From contig CAXSDP010000005.1 of the NCBI GenBank assembly GCA_964235705.1, positions 1 to 64,000 of the forward strand: a stretch of 64,000 bases of DNA. Direction: 5' to 3'. The notes beneath the pieces were generated by a model. It was not told the origin of the DNA and made no database searches. It was given only the letters and a program-made list of their open reading frames with translations. Of this stretch, positions 25,050 through 33,421 are shown in pieces (the first letter of the stretch is position 1; each line of letters starts with the position of its first letter). This stretch comes from RH-AL1 sp964235705 (GTDB lineage Bacteria > Pseudomonadota > Alphaproteobacteria > Rhizobiales > Beijerinckiaceae). The translations under genes and the position numbers were made by a program.

Positions 25050-25706
25050 TCAGGCCGCCGCCAAGGCGAGACCGCTTCCCATCGCCTTGTCCCACACGAA
25101 CGAGGCCCGCTCGACGACCTGTCGCGCCGTGAGGTTTGGGAAACGGATCGCGTCGAGATCCCGCGTGTAACGCTCGTATTCGGCGGCGGCGGCGATGGGC
25201 GTGACCCTGTCGGTCGGGAAGAACCCGGTGCGCCGCGAATATTCGTAGATCATGAGGAAGTGGCCGTCGGACACGCTGCCGTCCGGCAAACGCACGCCGG
25301 GCGGACACGCCGTCCACGTGTGCGGCACGCCCGGCGCGATATCGACCAGGGACCCGGGCGCGACGAGGAAAACGGCGCCGTTCAGCTCCGTCAGCGCGAC
25401 GCCGTTCAGCACGAGGATGCGCTCGGCCAACAGCGACCTTTCGCGGGTGTCCGCCCCGTCGTCCGTGCGCGCCCCGTCGTCGATGTGTACGTGCCTGGGC
25501 AACCGGAGTTGATCGGTGAATGGAATGAAGCCGAACTGTCCGCCGAACGACGCGCCGTCGTCGCCGGCGTACAGCTCGTGCATGACGAGGGGGATGTCCG
25601 GGAAAGGCTCCTTGATGGTCGCCCCCTTCCCGTGCGTGATCCGACACGTGTTCGGCAGCAGGACACCGGTATTCGACACAGCGTAATCTCCTTGCTCATT
25701 CGCCAT
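25050..25706 (-). CDS. Unknown cupin-like protein
   Basis: A 218-residue soluble protein that I do not recognise. Its middle part looks like a cupin barrel: HVHIDDGAR near residue 72 and PGVPHTW near residue 125 give the two histidine clusters, and ERILVLNGVALTEL with GAVFLVAPGSLVDI fits the strands between. There is no signal peptide. It lies 16 bases downstream of the TRAP binding-protein gene on the same strand, so it is probably expressed with that protein. A ligand-binding or isomerase role for the imported compound is a guess only. Confidence 0.75.
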   Translation of the reverse strand: MANEQGDYAVSNTGVLLPNTCRITHGKGATIKEPFPDIPLVMHELYAGDDGASFGGQFGFIPFTDQLRLPRHVHIDDGARTDDGADTRERSLLAERILVLNGVALTELNGAVFLVAPGSLVDIAPGVPHTWTACPPGVRLPDGSVSDGHFLMIYEYSRRTGFFPTDRVTPIAAAAEYERYTRDLDAIRFPNLTARQVVERASFVWDKAMGSGLALAAA

Positions 25707-25721
25707 CGCGTCGCGCGATCG

Positions 25722-26741
25722 TCAGGCGAGCTTGCGGGTCGAGGCCTCGAGGAGCGACCACGCCTCGTCGCCGAACTGCTTCTTCCAGTTGGCGTAGAAG
25801 CCGGCCTTCGACAGGGCGTCGCGGAACGCCACGCGATCGGGCTGGTCGAACGTCATGCCCTCGCCTTGCAGCTGGGTCTGCATCTGAGCGGAGAAGCGCG
25901 CGATCTCGGCACGCTGGTTGACGGCCATCTCGTTCATCGTGTCGGTCAGGGTCGCCAGCAGGTCCCTGGGCAGTCGCGACAGGGCGCGCTTGTTGCCGAG
26001 GATCCAGTAGCCTTCCCACATGTGGTTGGTCAGACCGCCGAATTTCTGGACCTCGTAGAGTTTGAAGAACTGCAGGTTGGCCCACGTGTTCTCCTGCCCG
26101 TCGAAGACCTTGGTTTGCAGGGCCGCGTACAGCTCGTTGATGTTGGCACCGACGGGAGAGCAGCCGAGGCCGCGCATCATCGACGTGTAGATCGGCGAGA
26201 CGGGGACGCGCAGCTTCAGGCCCGCGATCGAGCCGAGGCTCTTGATGGGCGTCGCGCCGGTCGTCATCTGCCGGAACCCGTTGTCCCAGATCTTGTCCAT
26301 GACAGCGAGGTTGGCCTTCTCGAACTTGTCACGGACGTAGGCGCCGAGCTTGCCGTCCATGGCGGGCCAAACCTGGTCGTAGCTGTCGAAGGCGAAACCG
26401 ATGTTGTTGATCGCGGAGACGGGCACGAGCGTCGAGGACACGCTGGTGGGCATCGCCACTAACTCGATGCCCCCGGAGCGGACCTGCGAGAGCAGGTCCG
26501 TGTCGCCGCCCAGCACGTTGTCGCCGAAGTACTGGATTTCGAGGCGGCCGTTGGTGCGCTGCCGGATGAGGTCGCAGGCCTTGCGCGCCTGGACGGACGA
26601 AGGGTGAGCACTGGGCCAGTCGGCGGCGAGCTTGAAGGAGAACTCGGCCGCGTCCGCCGGTCTGGCCCGCAGCGACAGGCCACCGAGCGTGGCGGCGGCG
26701 GCACCGGCCTTCAGCAGGCTTCGCCGATCAAGGGCATCCAT
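25722..26741 (-). CDS. TRAP transporter substrate-binding protein DctP (orphan)
   Basis: A 339-residue DctP-type periplasmic binding protein. The Tat-like signal LDRRSLLKAGAAAATLGG with an ADA cleavage region precedes the mature FSFKLAADWP start. The ligand-arginine region GLKLRVPVSP, the NELYAALQTKVFDGQEN helix and the C-terminal NWKKQFGDEAW helix are typical. Three ATGs in tandem begin the gene; the third (26741) has the best spacing from GGGGAGG. No membrane subunits are adjacent, but a DctQM fusion occurs at 35421-37274 with its own DctP. This protein shares the DTDLLSQVR segment with that second DctP, so the two are paralogues. Confidence 0.9.
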   Translation of the reverse strand: MDALDRRSLLKAGAAAATLGGLSLRARPADAAEFSFKLAADWPSAHPSSVQARKACDLIRQRTNGRLEIQYFGDNVLGGDTDLLSQVRSGGIELVAMPTSVSSTLVPVSAINNIGFAFDSYDQVWPAMDGKLGAYVRDKFEKANLAVMDKIWDNGFRQMTTGATPIKSLGSIAGLKLRVPVSPIYTSMMRGLGCSPVGANINELYAALQTKVFDGQENTWANLQFFKLYEVQKFGGLTNHMWEGYWILGNKRALSRLPRDLLATLTDTMNEMAVNQRAEIARFSAQMQTQLQGEGMTFDQPDRVAFRDALSKAGFYANWKKQFGDEAWSLLEASTRKLA

Positions 26742-26837
26742 CATCATCCTCCCCGTGGTCGTTTCTGATTTCTTCGCGGACGCATCTCAGGCGCCCGATC
26801 GTGTCCGCGGACAGGTGTCACCGCCCGCCCGGTCGCC

Positions 26838-28217
26838 TCAGGATGCGAGTTCGCGCGCCCGAGCGTCGCCCATACCCATCTCCCGACGGAACAGGGCCTC
26901 CATCTCGTGCCGCAACCGTACGGCTTGATGGTTCGCGTCGAAGTCGACGTCCTGCCAGCGGACCGGCTGTCCAACCTTCACGGGATGGGTCAGCCTCATG
27001 TTGTGCGCGAGGCCGATCGGCAGTCCGCCGGCAGCCAGCGAGGCGCTCGCCGGCATGACCTTGCCGTAGACGGTGAACCCGCCCTCGCCGTCCAGCGACT
27101 CGCCCGGGTGGAGGTCGCGCTTGGCGGTCGCCACGACGTCGCCGGTGAAGCCGCGCGTGCAGCCGGTCGCCTCATGGCGCAAGGCGGCGCTGGCGACCGA
27201 GATCCCGAGTTCCAGGCCGATCAGGTGGTAGGGCTTGTACATCGCGGCGTATCGACCGCTCGCGTCGGTCTTCAACCCATACTGCCCGAAGCAGTCCATG
27301 ACGTAACGGCTCGGCGCCTCGAACACGGCATAGACGCCCCAGCGCAGGTCGCGGAACACCGGTCGGCCATCGCGCTCGACGCAGGAGACCACCTCGACCG
27401 TCCCCTTGTGCTCCAGCAGGCCGCCATCGGCACGCGGCTTCAAAACCTGCGGCAGGTCGTCCACCCCGCACGGCGGGAAGAGGAGGCCGTTGGAGGGCGG
27501 AACGAGGCCGGTCGCGTTGGCGACCGCCGCCATCTCCAGGGCCGACTTCGTGCCGTCCAGGAAGGAGTTGAACATCTGCGGGTTGAAGTCGCCACCAGCG
27601 ACCTGTTCGGCGCTGAAGCCGTAGTGTCCCCAGACCGTGTCGGGCGTCGACTGGTGGTAGGCCGGCAGGTACTTCGTGCCCTTGCCGGCGCAGACCACGG
27701 CGAAGCCGGCCGTGCGCGCCCAATCGACCATTTCCGCGATCAAGGCGGGTTGGTCACCGTAGGCGAAGGAGTAGACGATGCCGGCTTCCGCCGCCTTCCG
27801 GGCGAGGAGGGGGCCGGCGAGCGCGTCCGCCTCGACGTTGACCATGATGATGTGCTTGCCGTGCTCGCAGCACAGCAGGGCGTGACGGATGCCGGCCGCC
27901 GGGCTGCCGGTCGCGTCCACGATCACGTCGAGGTCGGACGCGATCAGCGCGGCGGCATCGTCCAGGATGCATGTTCCGCCGGACCGGATCGCATCATCGA
28001 GCGAGCGGCAGGCGGTACGCTCGGGGGTCCAGCCCACCCTCAACGTCGAGTCGCGCGCGTTGGACACGTTGAGGTCGGCGATGCCGACGATGTGCATGCC
28101 CGGCGTCCGGACACCCTGCGACAGGAACATCGAGCCGAACTTCCCCGCGCCGATCAAGCCGACGCGAACCGGTCGCCCTCCCTCGGCGCGAGCCCGCAGC
28201 ATGGTCGATAAGTTCAT
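26838..28217 (-). CDS. Gfo/Idh/MocA-type NAD(P) oxidoreductase with SAF domain
   Basis: A 459-residue two-domain enzyme. The N-terminal Rossmann domain has GLIGAGKFGSMFL near residue 19 and a homoserine-dehydrogenase-like strand order. DVIVDATGSPAAGIRHAL, HIIMVNVEADALAGPLLA and GTKYLPAYHQSTPDTVW follow. The C-terminal approximately 90 residues have the SAF-like pattern DVVATAKRDLHPGESLDG. Proteins with this layout occur in carbohydrate and acid-sugar loci and are often mislabelled homoserine dehydrogenase. A strong AGGGAGG ribosome site precedes the ATG at 28217. It is divergent from a LysR gene and upstream of the TRAP binding protein, suggesting one regulated transport-catabolic unit. Confidence 0.85.
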   Translation of the reverse strand: MNLSTMLRARAEGGRPVRVGLIGAGKFGSMFLSQGVRTPGMHIVGIADLNVSNARDSTLRVGWTPERTACRSLDDAIRSGGTCILDDAAALIASDLDVIVDATGSPAAGIRHALLCCEHGKHIIMVNVEADALAGPLLARKAAEAGIVYSFAYGDQPALIAEMVDWARTAGFAVVCAGKGTKYLPAYHQSTPDTVWGHYGFSAEQVAGGDFNPQMFNSFLDGTKSALEMAAVANATGLVPPSNGLLFPPCGVDDLPQVLKPRADGGLLEHKGTVEVVSCVERDGRPVFRDLRWGVYAVFEAPSRYVMDCFGQYGLKTDASGRYAAMYKPYHLIGLELGISVASAALRHEATGCTRGFTGDVVATAKRDLHPGESLDGEGGFTVYGKVMPASASLAAGGLPIGLAHNMRLTHPVKVGQPVRWQDVDFDANHQAVRLRHEMEALFRREMGMGDARARELAS

Positions 28218-28293
28218 CGCGTCCTCCCTACGCCCATCGCCTCGTGACGATGAGATGGCCGTGGTGCACGTCATCACCTGGCCTTTGGTCGAG

Positions 28294-28312
28294 AACGTCA
28301 CGTGCAGACGTT
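28294..28312. promoter_or_regulatory. Candidate LysR operator, AACGT-N9-ACGTT
   Basis: A perfect inverted repeat AACGT-N9-ACGTT, with CACGTG inside it, lies in the 143-base divergent region between the SAF oxidoreductase and the LysR gene. Position and symmetry suit a LysR-type site; binding is not shown. Confidence 0.45.
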
Positions 28313-28340
28313 GATGCGGCAAGAGGCAAATTCGCCCAAG

Positions 28341-28352
28341 TCCTGTGCAGGA
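28341..28352. promoter_or_regulatory. Palindrome overlapping the LysR ribosome-binding site
   Basis: TCCTG-TG-CAGGA is a perfect 5-bp inverted repeat whose right arm contains the AGGA ribosome site of the gene starting at 28361. It could be an autoregulatory operator placed on the start region. The 2-nt spacer is too small for a good RNA hairpin. Confidence 0.35.
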
Positions 28353-28360
28353 TTTCCCAC

Positions 28361-29311
28361 ATGGCACCCGAATTCGACTGGAACGACCTGCGCGCGTTCC
28401 TGGCCGTGGCCCGCGACGGCCGGCTGACCGCGGCCGCGCGCCGCCTGCGAATCGATCATTCGACGTTGAGCCGTCGAATCTCCGGCCTGGAAGCCGCGCT
28501 TCAAGCCCGCCTCTTCGAGCGCCACGCGTCCGGGTACGTGCCCACCGCGGCCGGTGAGCGCCTGATGGCGGAAGCCGAGGCGATCGAGAGCCGCGCTTTG
28601 ACCATCCGCTCGCTCGTCTCGGATCGCGCGCCGGACGTGCGCGGCTCGGTGCGGATCGGCTCGCCGGAAGGTTTCGGCACCTTCTTCCTGTCGAAACGGA
28701 TCGGCTCCATGACCGCTCGACATCCCACCCTGGACATCGAACTCGTCGCCAACCCCCGCGCCGTCAGCCTTCCCAAGCGCGAGGCCGACATCGTCATATC
28801 CAACTTCCAACCCGCGGAAGGTCGGCTGCACGCCCGCAAGCTGACCGACTACGAACTTGGATTGTACGCGTCCCCGAAATACCTGGAACAGGTCGGACCG
28901 ATCACGTCGGTTCGGGGGATTTCAACTTGCGAATTCATCGGTTACATCGATGATTACCTGCCGACGCCGCAGCACGCCTACCTTCACAGCCTGGCGGACG
29001 GCATCGTGCCCCGGAACAAGGCGTCGGACGTCATCTCACAACATGCGATGACGATGGCCGGCGTGGGCCTCTGCGTCCTACCCTGCTTCATGGTGTCGGG
29101 TGACGCGGCCGACATCGGCGGAAGCGGGACGTTGGTACGCCTGCTACCGGAGTTCCGCCTCACACGGTCCTACTGGCTCGTCGTGAACTCCGACATGCGC
29201 GACATCGGACGCGTCCGCGCGATGACGACCTACATTGCGGAGGCTTGCCGCTCCGCGCGGGCATGTTTCCTGCCGAGTAGCGTTCTCGACCATGGCGTCA
29301 CCGGCCTTTGA
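28361..29311 (+). CDS. LysR-family transcriptional regulator
   Basis: A 316-residue regulator. The DNA-binding domain covers about residues 4-62 (DWNDLRAFLAVARDGRLTAA, then STLSRRISGLEAAL), followed by an effector domain with VSLPKREADIVISNF. The N-terminus and the short spacing of the recognition helix put it near the group of LysR proteins that begin with D-W-N-D. It is divergent from the 26838-28217 gene, which it probably controls together with the TRAP binding protein and cupin-like gene. The ATG has an AGGA ribosome site eight bases upstream. Confidence 0.92.
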   Translation: MAPEFDWNDLRAFLAVARDGRLTAAARRLRIDHSTLSRRISGLEAALQARLFERHASGYVPTAAGERLMAEAEAIESRALTIRSLVSDRAPDVRGSVRIGSPEGFGTFFLSKRIGSMTARHPTLDIELVANPRAVSLPKREADIVISNFQPAEGRLHARKLTDYELGLYASPKYLEQVGPITSVRGISTCEFIGYIDDYLPTPQHAYLHSLADGIVPRNKASDVISQHAMTMAGVGLCVLPCFMVSGDAADIGGSGTLVRLLPEFRLTRSYWLVVNSDMRDIGRVRAMTTYIAEACRSARACFLPSSVLDHGVTGL

Positions 29312-29546
29312 CATCGCGGTTTCGTGCGATCGAGCCTCACGAGCGATGGGATCGAGTGCCGTCGGTCACCGAAACGCGTCAACGGTGGCGACCCCAGCCA
29401 ACGTCCTCAGGGCGTCACCCCGGCGAGGTGACCGACCCGATCCAGCGATGAAAATCCGCGAAGGAACAGGTTCACCCAGTCGCATCGACCAAGCCTGGTC
29501 GTCAAATCGAAGGCGGCGACCCACCGAGGGGACGGTCGCCACCATG

Positions 29547-29723
29547 TCAGCCGACGGTGGTATGCCCGATCGTGAAGCGCTCGACGTGCAACAGGCGCAC
29601 GATCGATCTCGAAAGTGACGTCGCCGCCCGCCGGATCATGTTGGCGCCGTCCATCGCCTGCATGGTCCTGGCATCCTGGAGGATCACCAGCGTGTCGCAG
29701 GGGAAGTCAGCCTTGGATCTCAT
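29547..29723 (-). CDS. Small hypothetical protein
   Basis: A 58-residue frame with ATG at 29723 preceded by GAGG seven bases upstream. The composition is mixed and protein-like (CDTLVILQDARTMQAMDG, then a basic helix and LLHVERFTIGHTT). The surrounding 29312-29821 region has no other credible gene. It lies just downstream of the small gap beside the LysR gene stop at 29822. I do not recognise it. It is included because of the ribosome site and unbiased amino-acid use, in contrast with the arginine-rich shadow frames elsewhere. Confidence 0.4.
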   Translation of the reverse strand: MRSKADFPCDTLVILQDARTMQAMDGANMIRRAATSLSRSIVRLLHVERFTIGHTTVG

Positions 29724-29821
29724 CGCATCACCTCGGTGTTGGCCGCAGTCGGCTTCCCACCAAGCTATGCTTGTTGCGTTGCAATATCGATAACGCCAGC
29801 GCAGCATTCTTGCATGGCTGC

Positions 29822-30703
29822 CTAGCGCTGCGAGCGGGCAGCCAAGCCGAGTTCGGCTTCGAGCCAGATGACGAAGTCGCTCAATTCCCGGCTGCGGCGG
29901 CGACTCGGAAACACGAGCCAATGTCCTTCATAGGTGATGTCGCGCGCCCGCTCGCCGAGCGGCCGCACGAGCTTCCCAGACACGAGTTCGCGGTCCGCCA
30001 GGAGCAGGGATTCAAGCGCGATGCCGAGCCCGTCCACCGCCGCGCCAATCGCCAGAAAGCTGCGATCGAAACGCGGCCCGTGACGGGCCGGTCGCTCCCT
30101 GCCGTTGGCGGCGAACCAGTCGTGCCAGCGGACACGCTTGTTGTCGCTCTCGATCAACGGCAGATGCATCAGGTCGTCAGGCGATCGGATCCGCTCGGCG
30201 AGCGCCGCCGCGCAGAGCGGGCTGACGACCTCTTCTCCGAGGGAGATCGCATCCATGTCCGCCGGACGCTCGCCGTAGATGATGTCGGCGTCGAAAGCGT
30301 CGAAACGCCGGTAGTCGGTGCCGCTCGCCAAACGGACCTCGATGCGCGGGTGCGCGGCCAGGAAGCGGCTGAGCCGGGGCGCCAACCATTGGGCGGCGAA
30401 GCTCGGCGCCGCGTGGAGGCAGAGCGACCTGGGCGCCCCGTGCGCGACGACCTCCAAGCCACGACGCAGTTCCGTGAAGCCGCGTTCGACGTGGGCGAGG
30501 AGGACCGAGCCTTCGTGGGTGAGGGTCACCGATCGGCCGGTCCGCACGAAGAGGATGGTGCCGAGGTCGCGCTCCAGCTTGCGGACGGCGTGACTGACGG
30601 CGCTTGGCGTCAGCGACAGGTCGCCGGCGGCCAACTTGAAGGATCGCGCGCGCGCTGCGGCTTCGAACACCCGGAGCGTCGATAGGGACAGGTCGAGGGC
30701 CAT
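29822..30703 (-). CDS. LysR-family regulator, GcvA-like, divergent from the C4-sugar operon
   Basis: A 293-residue LysR protein with LSTLRVFEAAARARSFKLAA and SAVSHAVRKLERDLG as its helix-turn-helix (residues 8-52). It also has the GcvA-type features FVRTGRSVTLTHEG and ADIIYGERP in the effector domain. It starts 120 bases from, and divergent to, the ten-gene operon beginning at 30824, with two palindromic elements between. By the usual LysR arrangement it should control that operon and itself. Its effector is presumably a tetrose, tetritol or tetronate intermediate. Confidence 0.92.
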   Translation of the reverse strand: MALDLSLSTLRVFEAAARARSFKLAAGDLSLTPSAVSHAVRKLERDLGTILFVRTGRSVTLTHEGSVLLAHVERGFTELRRGLEVVAHGAPRSLCLHAAPSFAAQWLAPRLSRFLAAHPRIEVRLASGTDYRRFDAFDADIIYGERPADMDAISLGEEVVSPLCAAALAERIRSPDDLMHLPLIESDNKRVRWHDWFAANGRERPARHGPRFDRSFLAIGAAVDGLGIALESLLLADRELVSGKLVRPLGERARDITYEGHWLVFPSRRRSRELSDFVIWLEAELGLAARSQR

Positions 30704-30710
30704 GTCACAG

Positions 30711-30720
30711 TTGAATTCAA
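30711..30720. promoter_or_regulatory. TTGAATTCAA palindrome
   Basis: A perfect 10-bp palindrome seven bases upstream of the LysR start at 30703, in the divergent promoter. In this GC-rich genome an AT-rich perfect palindrome here is a good operator candidate, probably for autoregulation. Confidence 0.45.
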
Positions 30721-30733
30721 TTCATCGACCAAT

Positions 30734-30750
30734 GCAAATTTCGCGTTTGC
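30734..30750. promoter_or_regulatory. Candidate LysR operator, GCAAA-N7-TTTGC
   Basis: A perfect inverted repeat GCAAA-N7-TTTGC lies 74 bases before the GTG of the first operon gene, where LysR recognition sites usually lie. With the palindrome at 30711 it makes a two-site layout typical of LysR-controlled divergent promoters. Confidence 0.5.
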
Positions 30751-30823
30751 CAGGCGGCCTAGATTGCTCGAAGCCTGCCGGGAGACGCAGGACACTGCGC
30801 GATCGTGAAGGGGAGGATCAATC

Positions 30824-31576
30824 GTGTTGCTCAGTGGCAAGACCGCCGTCATATCCGGCGCCGCCAGCCCACGGGGCATCGGCTTGTGCACCGCTCGCCT
30901 CTTCGCCGAGCACGGCGCCCGCGTCGCGATCCTCGACTTGGCCGAGGGACCCTCCAGCGAGGCGGCGAAATCGCTGCCGGGGGAAGGTCACATCGGCGTC
31001 GTCTGCGACGTCACCGACAGGCAGGCCTGCGCCGCCGCCACGAAGACGGTGCTGGGGCGCTTCGAACGGGTCGACATCCTCGTCAACAACGCCGGCATCA
31101 CCCAACCGATCAAGTTCCTCGACATCGCGCCGGAGAACTACGAAGCGGTGCTGGATGTCAGCCTCAGGGGAATGCTGTACCTGAGCCAAGCCTTCATCCC
31201 CTCCATGCGGACGAAGGGTGGCTCGATCATCTGCATGTCGTCGGTGTCGGCCCAACGCGGCGGCGGCATCTTCGGCGGCCCCCACTATTCGGCGGCGAAG
31301 GCCGGCATGCTCGGGTTGGCCAAGGCCATGGCGCGGGAGTTCGGCCCCGACCGCATCCGCGTGAACTCGGTCACCCCCGGCCTGATCCAGACGGACATCA
31401 CCGCCGGCCGGCTCACCGACACGATGCGCGCCGACATCCTCAAGGGCATCCCGCTCAACCGCCTCGGCGACGCGGCCGACGTCGCCGGCGCCTGCCTCTT
31501 CCTGGCCTCCGACCTGTCCTCCTACCTCACCGGCACCACCATCGACGTGAACGGCGGCATGCTGATCCATGGCTGA
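30824..31576 (+). CDS. SDR-family alcohol dehydrogenase
   Basis: A 250-residue classical short-chain dehydrogenase. SGAASPRGIGLCTA (residues 10-23) is the cofactor motif, an acidic D38 follows strand 2 (NAD preference), and NNAG, the catalytic Ser in CMSSVSA and the YSAAKAG tetrad are all intact. The start is GTG with GGGGAGG seven bases upstream. It opens the ten-gene operon and overlaps the transketolase N-subunit gene by eight bases. As first gene of a tetrose route it probably oxidises a tetritol or a tetronate to the keto compound, but the substrate is not visible. Confidence 0.88.
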   Translation: MLLSGKTAVISGAASPRGIGLCTARLFAEHGARVAILDLAEGPSSEAAKSLPGEGHIGVVCDVTDRQACAAATKTVLGRFERVDILVNNAGITQPIKFLDIAPENYEAVLDVSLRGMLYLSQAFIPSMRTKGGSIICMSSVSAQRGGGIFGGPHYSAAKAGMLGLAKAMAREFGPDRIRVNSVTPGLIQTDITAGRLTDTMRADILKGIPLNRLGDAADVAGACLFLASDLSSYLTGTTIDVNGGMLIHG

Positions 31577-32426
31577 CGCCATCCTCAGCGACACCGGCTT
31601 CAGCAACACCAGCCTCACCGAGCGGGCCTACCGCATCCGCCGCAACGCGTTGCGCATGGGCGAGGTGCAGGGACAGGGTTACGTCGGCCAAGCGCTCGGC
31701 ATCGCCGACGTGTTGGCGGTGGCGTACTTCCACGGCATGCGACTGCGGCCCCTCGACCCGCACTGGGAGGGTCGCGATCGCTTCCTCCTGTCGATCGGCC
31801 ATTACGCCATCGCGCTCTACGCGGCGCTGATCGAGGCGGGCATCCTGCCCGAGGATGAACTCGAAACCTACGGCTCCGACGGGAGCCGCCTGCCGATGTC
31901 GGGCATGGCGTCCTACACGCCCGGCATGGAGATCACCGGCGGTTCGCTCGGACAAGGTTTGGGGATCGCGGTTGGCATGTGCCTCGGTTTGAAGCGCAAG
32001 CGATCCGACAGCTTCGTCTACAACCTGCTGTCCGACGGCGAGCTGAACGAGGGCTCGACCTGGGAAGCCGCGATGAGCGCCTCCCACTGGCGGCTCGACA
32101 ACCTCATCGCCCTCGTCGACGTGAACAACCAGCAGGCCGACGGGCCCTCGCCCGGCGTCCTCGGCTTCGAGCCGCTGGCGGCGCGGTGGGAAGCCTTCGG
32201 CTGGCAGGCGTGGCGGGTCGACGGCAACGACATCGGCGCGCTCACGGCCGCCTTCGACGAGGCCCGCGCCTTCGCCGGACCGAAGCCGCGCGTCTTGATC
32301 TGCGACACCTTGATGGGGCGCGGCGTCCCCTTCCTGGAAACCCGGGAGAAGGCGCATTTCATCCGCGTCGACGCGGACGAGTGGGGCCTCGCGCTGGACC
32401 AGCTCGACGCCGGGAGGACGGCATGA
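31569..32426 (+). CDS. Transketolase, N-terminal (TPP-binding) subunit
   Basis: A 285-residue protein equal to the first third of transketolase. The TPP-binding histidine region SIGHYAIALYAAL, the GGSLGQGLGIAVG loop and the metal-TPP motif SDGELNEGSTWEAA...NNQQ are present. The C-terminal subunit follows with a four-base overlap. Split transketolases of this type act as N/C pairs. In this operon the pair would consume D-erythrose 4-phosphate or a related ketose made by the downstream isomerases and return it to the pentose-phosphate pool. Confidence 0.93.
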   Translation: MADAILSDTGFSNTSLTERAYRIRRNALRMGEVQGQGYVGQALGIADVLAVAYFHGMRLRPLDPHWEGRDRFLLSIGHYAIALYAALIEAGILPEDELETYGSDGSRLPMSGMASYTPGMEITGGSLGQGLGIAVGMCLGLKRKRSDSFVYNLLSDGELNEGSTWEAAMSASHWRLDNLIALVDVNNQQADGPSPGVLGFEPLAARWEAFGWQAWRVDGNDIGALTAAFDEARAFAGPKPRVLICDTLMGRGVPFLETREKAHFIRVDADEWGLALDQLDAGRTA

Positions 32427-33421
32427 CACCCGCCGCCAAACCCCGCCTCACCACGTCCGCCATGATCGCGTCGCTGGCCGCCGAAGGCCAGCGCACCGCG
32501 CCGGCGCCCTTCGGCCACGCGCTGGCGGCGCTCGCGGCGGAGCGGCCCGAGGTCGTCGGCCTGACGGCGGACCTCGCCAAGTACACGGACCTCCACATCT
32601 TCGCGCAGGCCTACCCCGACAGGTTCTACCAGATGGGCATGGCCGAGCAGCTGCTGATGAGCGCTGCCGCCGGCATGGCGCGGGAAGGATGCCTGCCGTT
32701 CGCGACCACCTACGCGGTGTTCGCCTCGCGCCGCGCCTACGACTTCATCTGCATGGCGATCGCGGAGGAGAACCTTCCCGTCAAGATCGTCTGCGGCCTG
32801 CCGGGCCTGACCACCGGCTATGGCCCGAGCCACCAGGCGACGGAGGACGTGGCGATCTTCCGTGGCCTGCCGAACATGACGATCGTCGATCCGTGCGACG
32901 CGCATGACATTGCCGGAGCGGTGCCGGCGATCGCCGACCATCCCGGTCCCGTCTACATGCGGCTGCTGCGGGGCAACGTGCCGCTCGTCCTTGACCGTTA
33001 CGATTACCGGTTCACGCTGGGACGCGCCGCCCTCCTGCGGGACGGCGCCGACGTGCTCGTCATCGCGGCGGGCTTCATGACCATGCGCGCGCTGGAGGTG
33101 GCGGAGGCACTCGAAGCCGACGGCATCGGGGTGGCGGTGCTCCACAGCCCCACGATCAAGCCGCTCGACGAGGCGACGATCCTGCGCGAGGCCTGCCGGG
33201 AAGGCCGCTTGGTGGTGGTGGCGGAGAATCATTCCCTCGTCGGTGGCCTGGGCGAGGCGGTCGCGAGCCTGCTGGTACGCCATCGGGTGTCGCCGGTGTT
33301 CAAGCAAGTGGCCCTGCCCGACGCCTTCTTGGCAGCCGGCGCCTTGCCGACGCTGCACGACCGCTACGGCATCTCGAGCACCGCCATGACCGCCTCGATC
33401 AAGGAATGGCTCGGCTCATGA
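32423..33421 (+). CDS. Transketolase, C-terminal subunit
   Basis: A 332-residue protein covering the pyrimidine-binding and C-terminal domains of transketolase. The conserved Glu is in YQMGMAEQLLMSAAAG, with ATTYAVFASRRAYD, the GPSHQATEDVAIFR motif and a C-terminal domain containing VAENHSLVGGLGEAV. ATGA overlap with the N-subunit and with the next gene (33418) shows strict co-translation. The first approximately 35 residues are not part of the usual fold and may help the two subunits associate. Confidence 0.93.
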   Translation: MTPAAKPRLTTSAMIASLAAEGQRTAPAPFGHALAALAAERPEVVGLTADLAKYTDLHIFAQAYPDRFYQMGMAEQLLMSAAAGMAREGCLPFATTYAVFASRRAYDFICMAIAEENLPVKIVCGLPGLTTGYGPSHQATEDVAIFRGLPNMTIVDPCDAHDIAGAVPAIADHPGPVYMRLLRGNVPLVLDRYDYRFTLGRAALLRDGADVLVIAAGFMTMRALEVAEALEADGIGVAVLHSPTIKPLDEATILREACREGRLVVVAENHSLVGGLGEAVASLLVRHRVSPVFKQVALPDAFLAAGALPTLHDRYGISSTAMTASIKEWLGS

